A DNA stretch of 64,000 bases, taken from NCBI GenBank assembly GCA_963975245.1, contig CAXBFJ010000001.1, positions 310,001-374,000 on the forward strand. The letters run 5' to 3'. Shown in pieces: positions 25,664 to 35,252 of this stretch; positions within the stretch are counted from its first letter, which is position 1; each line of letters opens with the position of its first letter. The translations under genes were made by a program, and so were the position numbers. The notes under the pieces were generated by a model. The model made no database searches and had not been told where the DNA came from. It saw nothing but the letters and a program-made list of their open reading frames with translations. Origin of the DNA: Panacagrimonas sp963975245. Lineage in GTDB: Bacteria > Pseudomonadota > Gammaproteobacteria > Nevskiales > Nevskiaceae.

Positions 25664-26986
25664 ATGCAAGCATCTGAATTCGTCGCCGCCCTGCGCGCCA
25701 GCGCCCCCTACGTACATGCCCACAACGGACGCGTGTTCGTGGTGGCGTTCGGCGGTGAAGTGGCAGACCGCCCGGATTTCGAAAGCTTTGTCTACGATTT
25801 GGCGTTGTTGCACAGCCTGGGTGCCAAGCTGGTCCTGGTACATGGCGCGCGTCCGCAGATCGAGCGGGAAATGACCTGCAGGAATCTGAAGCCCAACTAT
25901 CACGGCGAGCTGCGCATTACTGATCCGGCATCTCTGGAGGCGGTCAAGGCGGCGGTTGGAAGCCTGCGCATGGATCTGGAGGCGCGTCTTTCAACGTCGC
26001 TGGTGAGCACCACCATGAGCGGGGCGCGCATTCGCGTGGCCAGTGGAAACTGGGTGACCGCGCGGCCGGTGGGCATCCGGGATGGCGTCGACCTGCAACA
26101 TACCGGCGAGGTCCGCCGTGTGGATGTGCAGAGCATTCGCGCTGTTCTGGAGCAGGACCGCATTGCGCTGGTATCACCGGTGGGATATTCGCCAACGGGG
26201 GAAATCTTCAATCTGCGCTCGTCTGATGTGGCGACCGAAGTGGCCTCTGTGCTCGGCGCTGACAAGCTGGTCTTTGTCTCCAATTCCAGCCCTGACAGCT
26301 GGAAGCTGGCCAGCGATGCCGGAGACGCCGGACAACTCTCCCTGAGTCAGGGCACTGCGCTGCTCGCGGCGGGCGATGACATGGCCGAGCAGGATCGTCG
26401 TTATCTGGCCTCTGCATTGTCCGCGGGCAGATGCGGGGTCAAGCGTATTCATCTTATTGGTGCCGATACCGAAGGTGTTCTGCTGCGTGAGCTTTACACC
26501 CGCGATGGGGTGGGGCTGATGATTTACGCGGACGAACATTACGAGTCGGTTCGCGAAGCCAATGTCGAGGATGTGGGCGGTGTGCTCGCGCTGATCAAGC
26601 CGCAGGAAGATGCCGGCATCCTGGTGCCACGTTCGCGTGAACAGCTGGAGCTGGAGATCGCCTCCTTCGATGTCATGGTCCGTGATGGTCTGGTCGTGGC
26701 CTGCTGTGCGCTGTTCCCGTTTGCCGAAAACAATATGGCGGAGTTCAGCTGCGTGTCCGTACATCCGGACTACCAGCGTGCCGGGCGCGCTGCCGCCTTG
26801 CTGGCGCGGGCTGAAGAAACGGCGCGCGCGCAGGGCATCAAGAAAATTTTTGCCCTGACCACGCACACACCACACTGGTTTCTGGAGCACGGATTCAAGC
26901 CCGGAAAGATTGAAGACCTGCCCATGCAAAGACAGCAGTTGTACAACTACCGCCGCAATTCGGCGGTCCTGATCAAGGCAATCTGA
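25664..26986 (+). CDS. argA: N-acetylglutamate synthase
   Basis: 440 residues from ATG 25664 (MQASEFVAALRASAPYVHAH). The N-terminal amino-acid-kinase-like domain (LVLVHGARPQIEREM, SPVGYSPTGEIFNL) is followed by a GNAT acetyltransferase domain with acetyl-CoA motif VHPDYQRAGRAAALL and HTPHWFLEHGFKPG. This is the classic two-domain ArgA catalysing the first step of arginine synthesis, usually feedback-inhibited by arginine at the kinase-like domain. A further 58 in-frame codons upstream overlap ygfB antisense and are rejected. Its stop overlaps the bioA start by one base. Confidence 0.95.
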   Translation: MQASEFVAALRASAPYVHAHNGRVFVVAFGGEVADRPDFESFVYDLALLHSLGAKLVLVHGARPQIEREMTCRNLKPNYHGELRITDPASLEAVKAAVGSLRMDLEARLSTSLVSTTMSGARIRVASGNWVTARPVGIRDGVDLQHTGEVRRVDVQSIRAVLEQDRIALVSPVGYSPTGEIFNLRSSDVATEVASVLGADKLVFVSNSSPDSWKLASDAGDAGQLSLSQGTALLAAGDDMAEQDRRYLASALSAGRCGVKRIHLIGADTEGVLLRELYTRDGVGLMIYADEHYESVREANVEDVGGVLALIKPQEDAGILVPRSREQLELEIASFDVMVRDGLVVACCALFPFAENNMAEFSCVSVHPDYQRAGRAAALLARAEETARAQGIKKIFALTTHTPHWFLEHGFKPGKIEDLPMQRQQLYNYRRNSAVLIKAI

Positions 26987-28368
26987 TGAGTGCAAGCAAT
27001 GCAGAGTGGGTTGCGCGCAGCCTGGCCCACGGCTGGCAGCCCTGCACCCAGATGCACGACCATCAAGGTGGTGGCGAAGCGCCGATTCCGCTGATTCCGA
27101 TCCGCAAGGCAGAAGGTGTCTGGCTCGAAGACTACGACGGCCGTCGCTATCTTGATGGCGTCAGCTCATGGTGGACCAACATCTTTGGTCATCGGCATCC
27201 GCACATTGTGGCGTCGCTCAAGCAGCAGCTTGATGAGCTCGATCACGTCATCTTTGCCGGATTCACACACGAGCCTGCCATCGAGCTGGCGGAGCGGTTG
27301 TGCAAACTGGTGCCGGACGGACTGGATCGTTGCTTCCTGGCCGATAATGGATCCGCCGCAGTCGAAGTCGCGTTGAAGATGAGCTTCCATTACTGGCAGA
27401 ACGTCGGCAAACCAGACAAGAAGCGCTACATCGCACTGACCAACGGCTATCACGGCGAAACCCTAGGCGCGCTGGCGGTGGGACACACCGGTCTTTATCG
27501 CGATACCTATGCGCCGCTCCTGATGCAGCCAATCTACGTCAGTTCTCCTGATTGCTATGAACGGGCGCAGGGCGAAAGCTGGGAAGACCACACACGCCGC
27601 CGCTTTGCCGAGATGGAGCTGGCGCTTGAGCGTCATGCGCATGAGGTGTCGGCGGTCATCGTTGAGCCGCTGGTGCAGTGCGCCGGCAGCATGCGCATGT
27701 ATCACGCGGTGTATCTGTCGATGCTGCGTGAGGCTTGCGACCGCCACGGCGTCCATCTGATCTGCGATGAGATCGCCGTCGGGTTTGGCCGAACCGGAAA
27801 AATGTTCGCCAGCGAGTGGGCGCGCATCACACCGGATTTCATGTGCCTGTCCAAGGGGCTGACGGGAGGCACCTTGCCACTGGCCTGCGTCATGACCCGT
27901 GAGGAAATTTACGAAGCGTTCTTTGCGGAGCATCGGCTCGGCAAGGCATTTCTGCACTCTCATTCTTATTCGGGTAACCCGATCGCTTGTCGCGCCGCAT
28001 TGGCGACCCTGGATGTTTTCGAGCAGGAAGACTGGATGGGGCGCGTCAATCTGCTGGGTCAGTATCTGTGGTCAGCCACGGCCAGCTTGCGCAGCCATCC
28101 TCATGTTGCCGATGTGCGCCAGCAAGGCCTGATCCTCGCGGTGGAACTGGCCAAGAACCCAACCACAAAAAAATCCTTTCCGGCGAGTGATCGACGAGGC
28201 TTGCGCGCCTATCGACATGCTCTGAATGCGCACAAGGATTTTGGCGTCCTTCTTCGTCCGCTTGGCGACGTCATTTATTTCATGCCGCCCTATGTCATCG
28301 AGCCACGTGAGGTTGAGGCCATGGCCAAGATTGCCATCGACAGCATCAATGTGGCGACCGGTGAATAG
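26986..28368 (+). CDS. bioA: Adenosylmethionine-8-amino-7-oxononanoate aminotransferase
   Basis: 460 residues, class III PLP aminotransferase of biotin synthesis (KAPA to DAPA, SAM as amino donor). Landmarks: HGWQPCTQMHD, LDGVSSWWTNIFGHRHP, YHGETLGALAVGH, DEIAVGFGRTGKMFA and the PLP lysine in CLSKGLTGGTLPLA. The ATG overlaps the argA stop (TGATG), indicating coupling. Other bio genes are not in the window. The C-terminal region with KSFPASDRRG is slightly longer than in E. coli. Confidence 0.94.
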   Translation: MSASNAEWVARSLAHGWQPCTQMHDHQGGGEAPIPLIPIRKAEGVWLEDYDGRRYLDGVSSWWTNIFGHRHPHIVASLKQQLDELDHVIFAGFTHEPAIELAERLCKLVPDGLDRCFLADNGSAAVEVALKMSFHYWQNVGKPDKKRYIALTNGYHGETLGALAVGHTGLYRDTYAPLLMQPIYVSSPDCYERAQGESWEDHTRRRFAEMELALERHAHEVSAVIVEPLVQCAGSMRMYHAVYLSMLREACDRHGVHLICDEIAVGFGRTGKMFASEWARITPDFMCLSKGLTGGTLPLACVMTREEIYEAFFAEHRLGKAFLHSHSYSGNPIACRAALATLDVFEQEDWMGRVNLLGQYLWSATASLRSHPHVADVRQQGLILAVELAKNPTTKKSFPASDRRGLRAYRHALNAHKDFGVLLRPLGDVIYFMPPYVIEPREVEAMAKIAIDSINVATGE

Positions 28369-28407
28369 ATTCGCAAGAAGGTGCGACCGGATTCAGGTGC
28401 AGGTGAG

Positions 28408-29142
28408 ATGGCACTGACGCGAGTTTTTCTGGATCGTGAGCTGGCCAGCGATGAGATTCTCGAGATGCCTGAATCGGCATTTCGACATCTGATTCAGGTG
28501 CTGCGCATGAGTGCAGGTACGGAACTACGCGTTTTTAACGGCCGGGGTGGCGAGTTTGAAGCGAGGATCGAGTCCGTCGCCAAACGCAGTGCCCAGCTGA
28601 GAATCGGCCTGCGCCATGACGAGGTCGTTGAGTCGCCGCTCCATGTCACGCTGGTACAAGGCATTGGCAAGGGGGATCGCATGGACTGGGCCATCCAGAA
28701 GGCGGTCGAACTGGGTGTGACTGAAGTGGTACCCATCCTCAGCGAGCGGTGCAACGTCAACCTGAATCAGGAACGCCAGCACAAGCGACTGGAGCATTGG
28801 CGCGGCGTGATGATTTCAGCCTGCGAGCAAAGCGGGCGCACCATGATTCCACATCTGCATGCGGTGACGCAGTTCGAGCAGTGGTGCGCATCAGAGCGAA
28901 TGGGGCAGGCGTTCATTCTGGATCCAGAGGCCGCTCAGTCGCTGCCGACGCTTCTGGCAGAGCGTGGGCCGATCAGCGTCCTGGTGGGACCGGAAGGCGG
29001 ATTCAGCACCGCTGAGATCAGCCATGCGTCAGCCCATGGCTGTATTCCGGTCAAACTAGGGCCGCGCGTGTTGCGGACTGAAACTGCAGGGCTTGCGGCA
29101 ATCGCATTGATACAGGCGCTGCGTGGAGATTTTGCGCAGTGA
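28408..29142 (+). CDS. rsmE: 16S rRNA m3U1498 methyltransferase
   Basis: 244 residues from ATG 28408, preceded by AGGTGAG. PUA-like N-terminus (RVFLDRELASDEILEM, FRHLIQVLRM) and SPOUT-knot C-terminus with VGPEGGFSTAEI and LGPRVLRTETAGLAAI, the SAM-binding trefoil. It methylates U1498 of 16S rRNA. It lies 39 bases after bioA in the same direction. A GTG at 28381 is possible but lacks family support. Confidence 0.95.
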   Translation: MALTRVFLDRELASDEILEMPESAFRHLIQVLRMSAGTELRVFNGRGGEFEARIESVAKRSAQLRIGLRHDEVVESPLHVTLVQGIGKGDRMDWAIQKAVELGVTEVVPILSERCNVNLNQERQHKRLEHWRGVMISACEQSGRTMIPHLHAVTQFEQWCASERMGQAFILDPEAAQSLPTLLAERGPISVLVGPEGGFSTAEISHASAHGCIPVKLGPRVLRTETAGLAAIALIQALRGDFAQ

Positions 29143-29401
29143 TTCAGGAAGCGATTCCAAAAGCCTGATGCTCTGCGTCGCCGCACTCCGGTTTCGAGAA
29201 TGATCGGCGCAATCAGACCCAGCTGAAATCTTCCGGATGTCGCAGCCTCAGGCGTGCGAGTGGCCAAACAATGCGTCTCAGGGCTGAGTCGAAATTCCGG
29301 CTCGCAGATTTTGTTCGCGGGATTCTTCAAAAGTCGGGCTTCACCTTGCAGACGAGGGCGCTACACTGGAGGCTTGATTTTTGCGCTTAGCGTTCAAACG
29401 T

Positions 29402-31780
29402 ATGTCCACTGGTGATGACAATTTCGATTTGTTTGACGATCTTCCGAGCCTCGATGCGCCGGTGCGCTCGCAGGCGGATCACGGCGAGCGAATTGTTCCT
29501 CAACCCTGCCTGAGACTTTTTACGCACCGCATCAAGACCTGGTTTCGCGGGCGGCCGGATCGCAGGCCAATTGGCGCGGCGCGGCTTTCTTTCGACTATG
29601 CCGGTCGCCGACTGGCGCCTCTGTGCGCACATACGCGCCAGCGTGGCGGCGAAGACTTGCCTGGCGACGATGTCCGCAATGGTCCGGCAGAACTCGATGC
29701 CTTGGAGCGACTCGCCGAACTGCATATGACCGATGCCGGTGAGGTTGAGGGCGTGTACTTCGATCGTGATCCGGTGTTGCGTGCGGGTGATTTCGTTCTT
29801 GAACGGGGTCGCGGCGTGCTGGCCACCCCGGATCACTGGTTGCATTTGCTGCCGAGGCTCTCGGGCTCAGGCTTTCGTCTGGAGTTTTCGGAAGGTTTTC
29901 CGGTTGAACTTCTGAAAGCACCCAAGCAGTGGCGGGTTGATGTTGCCAGCCGTGCCCATGGCAAGTGGTTTGAACTCGGTCTGACGCTGGATGTGGATGG
30001 TCACAGCATCGAACTGCTGCCCATTTTGAGAAACCTGCTTGCCAATTCCAATTTTCCGCGTGAGGCGGGCGAAAACGAAGCGCCCGAAGCGGTCTGGCTG
30101 GCGCCGTTGGACGAACGCCGCTATGTGCCGCTCAGGCTCGACCGGCTTCGTCGCATGCTCGATGTGGTTGAAGCCATCATCGCATCGCAGCCGCGCGGCA
30201 ACATGTTGCGAGTCAAACGCGCGCAAGCCGATTTGCTGGACGACTTCGACCAGATCCCGGAACTTGCCTGGCACGGGCGCGAGCGCATCGCAAAGGAGCA
30301 GGATCGCCTGCGCTCGCTGGCCAATTCTGCCGAAATCACCAGCGAGCCTGCCGATGGATTTCTGGGCACTTTGCGGACCTATCAGAAAGAAGGTCTGGCC
30401 TGGTTGGGCTTTCTCGGTGCCTCCGGATTGGGTGGAGTCCTTGCCGATGACATGGGCCTTGGAAAAACCGTGCAGGTGCTTGCGCATATCTGGACAGAGC
30501 GCTGTGCGGGGCGTCTGAACAAACCCGTCCTCATCGTTGCTCCGACTACGCTGGTCGCCAACTGGAAGAACGAAGCCCATCGTTTTGCGCCGGAACTAAG
30601 GGTTCTGGTTCTGCACGGTCCGGACCGAGAGTCCAGATTCGATTCCGTACCAGACCATGACCTCGTCATCAGCACCTATCCGCTGCTTTCAAGAGACAAG
30701 CTACTGCTCAAGCCGCACAAGTTCGGACTTCTGGTTCTGGATGAGTCTCAGTTCATCAAGAACAGCAAGACGCAGGCCGCGCGTGTGGTGCGCACTCTAA
30801 AAGCGGAACGGCGTATTGCGATGACCGGCACCCCGCTGGAGAATCACCTTGGCGAGCTTTGGGCACAGTTTGATGCGGTCGAACCCGGCCTTTTGGGCGA
30901 CGAGAAAGTTTTTGCCCAGTTCTGGCGAACCCCGATAGAAGAGTACGGTGACAGTGAGATGCTGGCACGGCTGAACCGCCGCATTGCGCCGTTGATGCTG
31001 CGTCGGCGCAAGGAAGATGTGCTGAAGGATCTGCCTCCCAAGACAGAAATCGTGCGCTCGGTTGAGATTGATCCGGCGCAGGCTTCGCTCTACGAAACTA
31101 TCCGGCTCGCACAGCATGCGCGGGTGCGGCGCGCTATTGACGAGCAAGGGGCAGGGCAGTCTGGCGTGGTGGTGCTCGACGCCCTCCTGCGACTGCGCCA
31201 GGTCTGTTGCGATCCCCGCCTGTTGAAACTGGAAGAGTTGCAGGAGCAGATTCAGGGCACACCTTCGGCAAAGCTTGAGCACCTGCTCGACATGCTCGAT
31301 GGCTTGGTACAAGCCAAACGGCGGGTTCTGGTGTTTTCACAGTTCACCTCGATGCTGGAATTGCTCAAGCAATCTCTGAATGCGCGCAACATCAAGCACC
31401 TGCAACTCACCGGTCAGACCCAGAACCGTGCCGAAGTTGTCGACGCTTTCCAGAATGGCGACGCACCGGTGTTTCTCATCAGTCTCAAGGCGGGCGGTGT
31501 GGGCCTGAACCTGACCGCGGCAGACACGGTCATTCACTACGATCCGTGGTGGAATCCGGCCGCAGAAGATCAGGCGACGGACCGGGCGTATCGCATCGGT
31601 CAGGACAAGCCGGTTTTCGTCTACAAACTGATTTGTTCCGGCACTGTGGAAGAGCGAATTCGTGCCCTGCAAGGCAGAAAGTCGGCCCTCGCTGATGCGG
31701 TTCTGGAGGGCGGATCGAGTGCCAAACTGCACTTTGATGATGCCGAGATCGACGAGCTTTTTGCGCCGCTGGGCGCATGA
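29402..31780 (+). CDS. SNF2-family helicase (HepA-like)
   Basis: About 792 residues. The C-terminal 450 residues hold a complete SNF2 ATPase: motif I DDMGLGKTVQV, motif II DESQFIKN, motif III MTGTPLEN, motif V SLKAGGVGLNLTAAD and motif VI QATDRAYRIGQDK. The N-terminal 320 residues are unassigned (LSFDYAGRRLAPL, AELHMTDAGEVEG) and resemble the linker of bacterial SNF2 proteins. The zinc-binding SWIM domain that many homologues carry first is not visible. ATG 29402 is chosen over TTG 29381. Such proteins translocate on DNA. The biological role is unknown. Confidence 0.9.
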   Translation: MSTGDDNFDLFDDLPSLDAPVRSQADHGERIVPQPCLRLFTHRIKTWFRGRPDRRPIGAARLSFDYAGRRLAPLCAHTRQRGGEDLPGDDVRNGPAELDALERLAELHMTDAGEVEGVYFDRDPVLRAGDFVLERGRGVLATPDHWLHLLPRLSGSGFRLEFSEGFPVELLKAPKQWRVDVASRAHGKWFELGLTLDVDGHSIELLPILRNLLANSNFPREAGENEAPEAVWLAPLDERRYVPLRLDRLRRMLDVVEAIIASQPRGNMLRVKRAQADLLDDFDQIPELAWHGRERIAKEQDRLRSLANSAEITSEPADGFLGTLRTYQKEGLAWLGFLGASGLGGVLADDMGLGKTVQVLAHIWTERCAGRLNKPVLIVAPTTLVANWKNEAHRFAPELRVLVLHGPDRESRFDSVPDHDLVISTYPLLSRDKLLLKPHKFGLLVLDESQFIKNSKTQAARVVRTLKAERRIAMTGTPLENHLGELWAQFDAVEPGLLGDEKVFAQFWRTPIEEYGDSEMLARLNRRIAPLMLRRRKEDVLKDLPPKTEIVRSVEIDPAQASLYETIRLAQHARVRRAIDEQGAGQSGVVVLDALLRLRQVCCDPRLLKLEELQEQIQGTPSAKLEHLLDMLDGLVQAKRRVLVFSQFTSMLELLKQSLNARNIKHLQLTGQTQNRAEVVDAFQNGDAPVFLISLKAGGVGLNLTAADTVIHYDPWWNPAAEDQATDRAYRIGQDKPVFVYKLICSGTVEERIRALQGRKSALADAVLEGGSSAKLHFDDAEIDELFAPLGA

Positions 31781-31797
31781 ACTGATTAGTTCATTTT
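31777..31797 (+). terminator. Hairpin overlapping the SNF2 gene stop codon
   Basis: ATGAACT-GATT-AGTTCAT followed by TTTT. The 7-bp AT-rich stem overlaps the TGA stop and lies in the 31-base gap between convergent genes. It is a weak intrinsic terminator at best. Confidence 0.4.
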
Positions 31798-31811
31798 CGA
31801 GCGCAGGTGAA

Positions 31812-33182
31812 TCAAACCGATGCCCAGGGCCCGCGAATAACGCAGGTCAGTCCCGGGTCCTGAATGTTGACAAACATCAGGTCCTGCGCCGGAGAGAAAC
31901 AGATGCCGGCTGTCTCGGAACCATTGAGAACGTTGCGCGCGACTTCAAATAATCTGCCCTCGCCGGTGAGGCCCCAGATGCGTTCGACGCCAGAGCCGTC
32001 TTCGCTAATGTAGACGCGGCCCTGCGGCCCGACGGTGAGATTGTCGGGTGCTGCCATAGTGTGTTCGTTGGTGGCTTCGATCACCAGGGTGAGCGTTTGT
32101 GCTTTTGGATCAAAGCTGAAAATTTGTCCTCGTCCCGCGCGACCACCGCTGGTGCAGGAGAAATAAAGCCGATCATTGCCCCACCAGGCGCCTTCGCCCC
32201 GGGAGAAGCGTGCTGCACCTTTGGCGCGTCCTTGCGCACGTGTTGATCTGCGTCCGTTGTCATGGTCAGGGTCCGGTTCATCAATGCGGACCCAGCGCAC
32301 CGGAAACGGACGAAACATCTGCGAACCTAGCGTTTGGCTTGTATCGATGCCAGACAAAAAATCTGCGAACTGGAGCGAATCAAGAACACCGCCGGCCTGC
32401 AAATCACCCTTGCGATTCGGTGTGAAGCGATACAGCAGACCGTCGTCGCGGTCCTCTGTGAGGTAGACGACGCCAGTGTTCGGATCTACCGCCGCGGCTT
32501 CATGATTGAATCGGCCCATTGCTGTCAGTGGCTGATGCGTTGCGAGGCCCTGGCAAGGCACTTCGAATACGTAGCCATGACGCAGGCCGCTGCGACCTTC
32601 GGAAAAGGTTTCTTCGCAGCTGAGCCAGGAGCCCCAGGGCGTGAGCCCACCGGCGCAGTTGCGCGCGGTGCCGGCCAGCGATATCTCGTGACGCATCAAT
32701 TGACCGGTTGAATCCAGGGTCAGGGTCGTGGTGCCACCGGCCTGAGATGGATCGTAGGCAGGATGGTCGTCACGGGCACATCTCGTGTTGCCCAAGCCGT
32801 CGCGGTCGAGCTCGTGATTACGTACCAGGATGATGTTGTCGCCGTCACCGGAAAAGGCGGCCATGCCGTCGTGATGGGAGGGCACGCGAGATTGACCGTC
32901 GCTCAGCAAATCGCCTGTGGCAGAGATCACGCTGTACGTGAAGCCGGCCGGCAGGGATAACAGGGCGCGCCCGCACAGGTCGCCGATTAGGGCGTTGCTC
33001 AAGTCGTCCGTATTGGTCGGGATTCGGGGCGTGAGCGGGCCCAGATCGGGCAGCTTCCCAGCCACTGGCACCTGCTCGGCGAACAGATTAATGACCGGTA
33101 GCAGGCTCAGACCGGCGGCGCCGGTGTTGATCAGTTGAAGAAAGCGTCTGCGATTGATTGGCTTCATCTGCGATTGCGACAT
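31812..33182 (-). CDS. PhoX-like (DUF839) Tat-exported protein, first copy
   Basis: About 456 residues. A twin-arginine signal (NRRRFLQLINTGAAG) lies at the N-terminus. The body has the DUF839/PhoX beta-propeller pattern: NCAGGLTPWGSWLSCEETF, FNHEAAAVDPNTGVVYLTEDRDDGLLYRF and AAPDNLTVGPQGRVYISED. PhoX is a periplasmic calcium/iron alkaline phosphatase, but DUF839 also covers proteins not shown to have this activity. The starts MSQSQMKPIN (33182) and MKPIN (33167) are both plausible and neither has a good SD. A second, longer PhoX-like gene lies at 59570-61639. Confidence 0.86.
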   Translation of the reverse strand: MSQSQMKPINRRRFLQLINTGAAGLSLLPVINLFAEQVPVAGKLPDLGPLTPRIPTNTDDLSNALIGDLCGRALLSLPAGFTYSVISATGDLLSDGQSRVPSHHDGMAAFSGDGDNIILVRNHELDRDGLGNTRCARDDHPAYDPSQAGGTTTLTLDSTGQLMRHEISLAGTARNCAGGLTPWGSWLSCEETFSEGRSGLRHGYVFEVPCQGLATHQPLTAMGRFNHEAAAVDPNTGVVYLTEDRDDGLLYRFTPNRKGDLQAGGVLDSLQFADFLSGIDTSQTLGSQMFRPFPVRWVRIDEPDPDHDNGRRSTRAQGRAKGAARFSRGEGAWWGNDRLYFSCTSGGRAGRGQIFSFDPKAQTLTLVIEATNEHTMAAPDNLTVGPQGRVYISEDGSGVERIWGLTGEGRLFEVARNVLNGSETAGICFSPAQDLMFVNIQDPGLTCVIRGPWASV

Positions 33183-33271
33183 CCACGGTTGAGACAGATT
33201 AATCCGGTTCGACGAACGCTTCGTGGGACAATGGGGGTTGTCTTCCACTGCCGTACCCAAAGCCGAACGCC

Positions 33272-35170
33272 ATGCTGAGTTTCAACCAATTGACCCTGCG
33301 CCGCGGAGCGCGGGTGCTGATCCGTGATGCAACCCTGTCCATTCACCCTGGTCAGCGTGTGGGATTGGTGGGCCGTAACGGTACCGGGAAGTCCAGCCTG
33401 TTTGCCATGATGAAGTATGAGCTTGCGCCGGACCTGGGCAACTTCAACCGCCCCCGCAACTGGGAAGTCGCGACGGTCGCGCAGGAGACTCCGGCTGTGC
33501 CAGATCCGGCGCTTGAGTACGCACTGGACGGCGATGCGGAGTATCGCGAGTTGCAGCGTAAGCTGCTCAAGGCTGAAGAAAGCCACGATGGCGAGCAGAT
33601 TGCCGCTCTTCATGAGCGTCTCTACCAGATCGATGGCTATACCGCGGAGGCGCGTGCCGCCACGTTGCTGGCGGGCCTGGGTTTTTCGCAGGAGATGCAG
33701 GCACGACCGGTTGCCGAATTTTCGGGCGGCTGGCGGATGCGCCTTAATCTGGCGCGTGCGCTGATGTGCCGATCCGATTTACTGTTGCTTGATGAGCCCA
33801 CCAATCACCTCGATCTGGATGCTGTTCTCTGGGTTCAGGCTTGGCTGAGCGCCTACAAGGGCACGCTGGTGTTGATCTCGCATGATCGCGAGTTTCTGGA
33901 TGCGATCTGCACGCACACGCTGCACCTGCACGGCGAAGAATTGACGCTCTACAGCGGAAACTATTCAGCCTTTGAGCGCACACGCGCCGAGCGCCTTTCC
34001 CAGCAGGGTGCGCAGCGCGCCGCTCAGGAGCGCGAGATCGCGCATCTGCAAAAATTCGTGGACCGTTTCAAGGCGCAGGCCACCAAGGCACGGCAGGCGC
34101 AGTCGCGGATGAAGATGATTGAGCGCATCCAGTTGGTGGCACCGGTGATCGCGGACAATGAATTCACCTTCTCGTTTCGCGAGCCAGACAAGCTGCCGTC
34201 TCCGTTGGTACGCCTGAACAAAGTTGCCATTGGTTATGACCAGACGCCATTGCTCAAGGGCATCAATCTCGGCATTGAGCCCGGAGAGAGAATTGGCCTG
34301 CTCGGACCCAACGGCGCCGGTAAATCCACTCTGGTTCGGCTGATCGCCGGAGAGATCGAGCCTATGGCAGGGCAGGCGGTCAATCACAGTGATCTGGTGG
34401 TGGGCTACTTCGCACAGCATCAGCTTGAACAACTGGATCCAAAGGCCTCGCCGATTCTGCACTTCAAGCGCCTCGACCCTCGGGCCAGTGAACAGGAATT
34501 GCGCAACTATCTCGGATCCTTCAACTTTCGCGGGGACCGGGTGTACGAGGCGACCGAGCCTTTTTCCGGCGGAGAAAAAGCGCGTCTGGCCCTCGCGATG
34601 GTGGTGTACCCGCGGCCCAATCTGCTGTTGCTCGATGAGCCGACCAATCACCTCGATCTGGACATGCGCCAGGCCCTGGAAATGGCACTCAATGATTACG
34701 TAGGCGCCTTGATTCTGGTCTCGCATGATCGCCACCTGATTGGCAGCGTTTGCGATCGACTGTGGCGGGTTGCAGATCAGTCTGTGCAGGTATTCGATGG
34801 TGATCTGGAAGACTACGGGCGCTGGCTCAGCGAGCGCGGAAAGCAGAATGAAGGCAGCAAGAAGTCACAGAACCAGCAGAACGCCAAGACGAAGACTGTT
34901 GAAGATAAGACTCCGGCCGCAAAACTGCCGCGCGAGGAGATCAAGCGCCTGAGAGATGTCGTGCGGCAAAGCGAATCGAGGCAGAACCGGATCGAGAAGT
35001 TATTGCAAAAGCTGGAGGCGCAGTTGGCAGATCCGGATATCTACAAGAATGCCGATGCCGAAAAGCTGGCCGAGCTGGGGAAGGAACAAGCCCAGCTGCG
35101 CGATGAGCTGGCAGAAGTCGAACAGGCCTGGTTGGATGCATCCGAGCTACTGGAAGCGCAGTCAGGCTGA
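33272..35170 (+). CDS. yheS: ABC-F ATPase, YheS type
   Basis: 632 residues, two ABC domains without membrane segments. Domain 1: Walker A GRNGTGKSS, signature EFSGGWRMRL, Walker B LLLLDEPTNHLDLD. Domain 2: Walker A GPNGAGKST, signature PFSGGEKARLALAM, Walker B LLLLDEPTNHLDLD. Both H-loops read SHDR. A charged interdomain linker and a C-terminal Lys/Glu coiled-coil tail are present. ABC-F proteins act on the ribosome E site during stalled translation. The YheS group is recognised by its MLSFNQLTLRRGARVL start. It is divergent from the PhoX-like gene. Confidence 0.93.
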   Translation: MLSFNQLTLRRGARVLIRDATLSIHPGQRVGLVGRNGTGKSSLFAMMKYELAPDLGNFNRPRNWEVATVAQETPAVPDPALEYALDGDAEYRELQRKLLKAEESHDGEQIAALHERLYQIDGYTAEARAATLLAGLGFSQEMQARPVAEFSGGWRMRLNLARALMCRSDLLLLDEPTNHLDLDAVLWVQAWLSAYKGTLVLISHDREFLDAICTHTLHLHGEELTLYSGNYSAFERTRAERLSQQGAQRAAQEREIAHLQKFVDRFKAQATKARQAQSRMKMIERIQLVAPVIADNEFTFSFREPDKLPSPLVRLNKVAIGYDQTPLLKGINLGIEPGERIGLLGPNGAGKSTLVRLIAGEIEPMAGQAVNHSDLVVGYFAQHQLEQLDPKASPILHFKRLDPRASEQELRNYLGSFNFRGDRVYEATEPFSGGEKARLALAMVVYPRPNLLLLDEPTNHLDLDMRQALEMALNDYVGALILVSHDRHLIGSVCDRLWRVADQSVQVFDGDLEDYGRWLSERGKQNEGSKKSQNQQNAKTKTVEDKTPAAKLPREEIKRLRDVVRQSESRQNRIEKLLQKLEAQLADPDIYKNADAEKLAELGKEQAQLRDELAEVEQAWLDASELLEAQSG

Positions 35171-35252
35171 CGCGATAGGGGCTGTTACCAGTTTCGAGGC
35201 CGCATAATTTTTTCTACGCTATTTGATGTAGCAAGTTCAGTAAATACAGGGA

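Noticed and set aside
28935..29330. Minus-strand 131-codon frame across the end of rsmE and the gap after it
   Set aside because: Mostly antisense to rsmE and without any family features or SD.
33965..34735. 256-codon minus-strand open frame opposite yheS
   Set aside because: A shadow frame created by high GC codon bias of the ABC-F gene.
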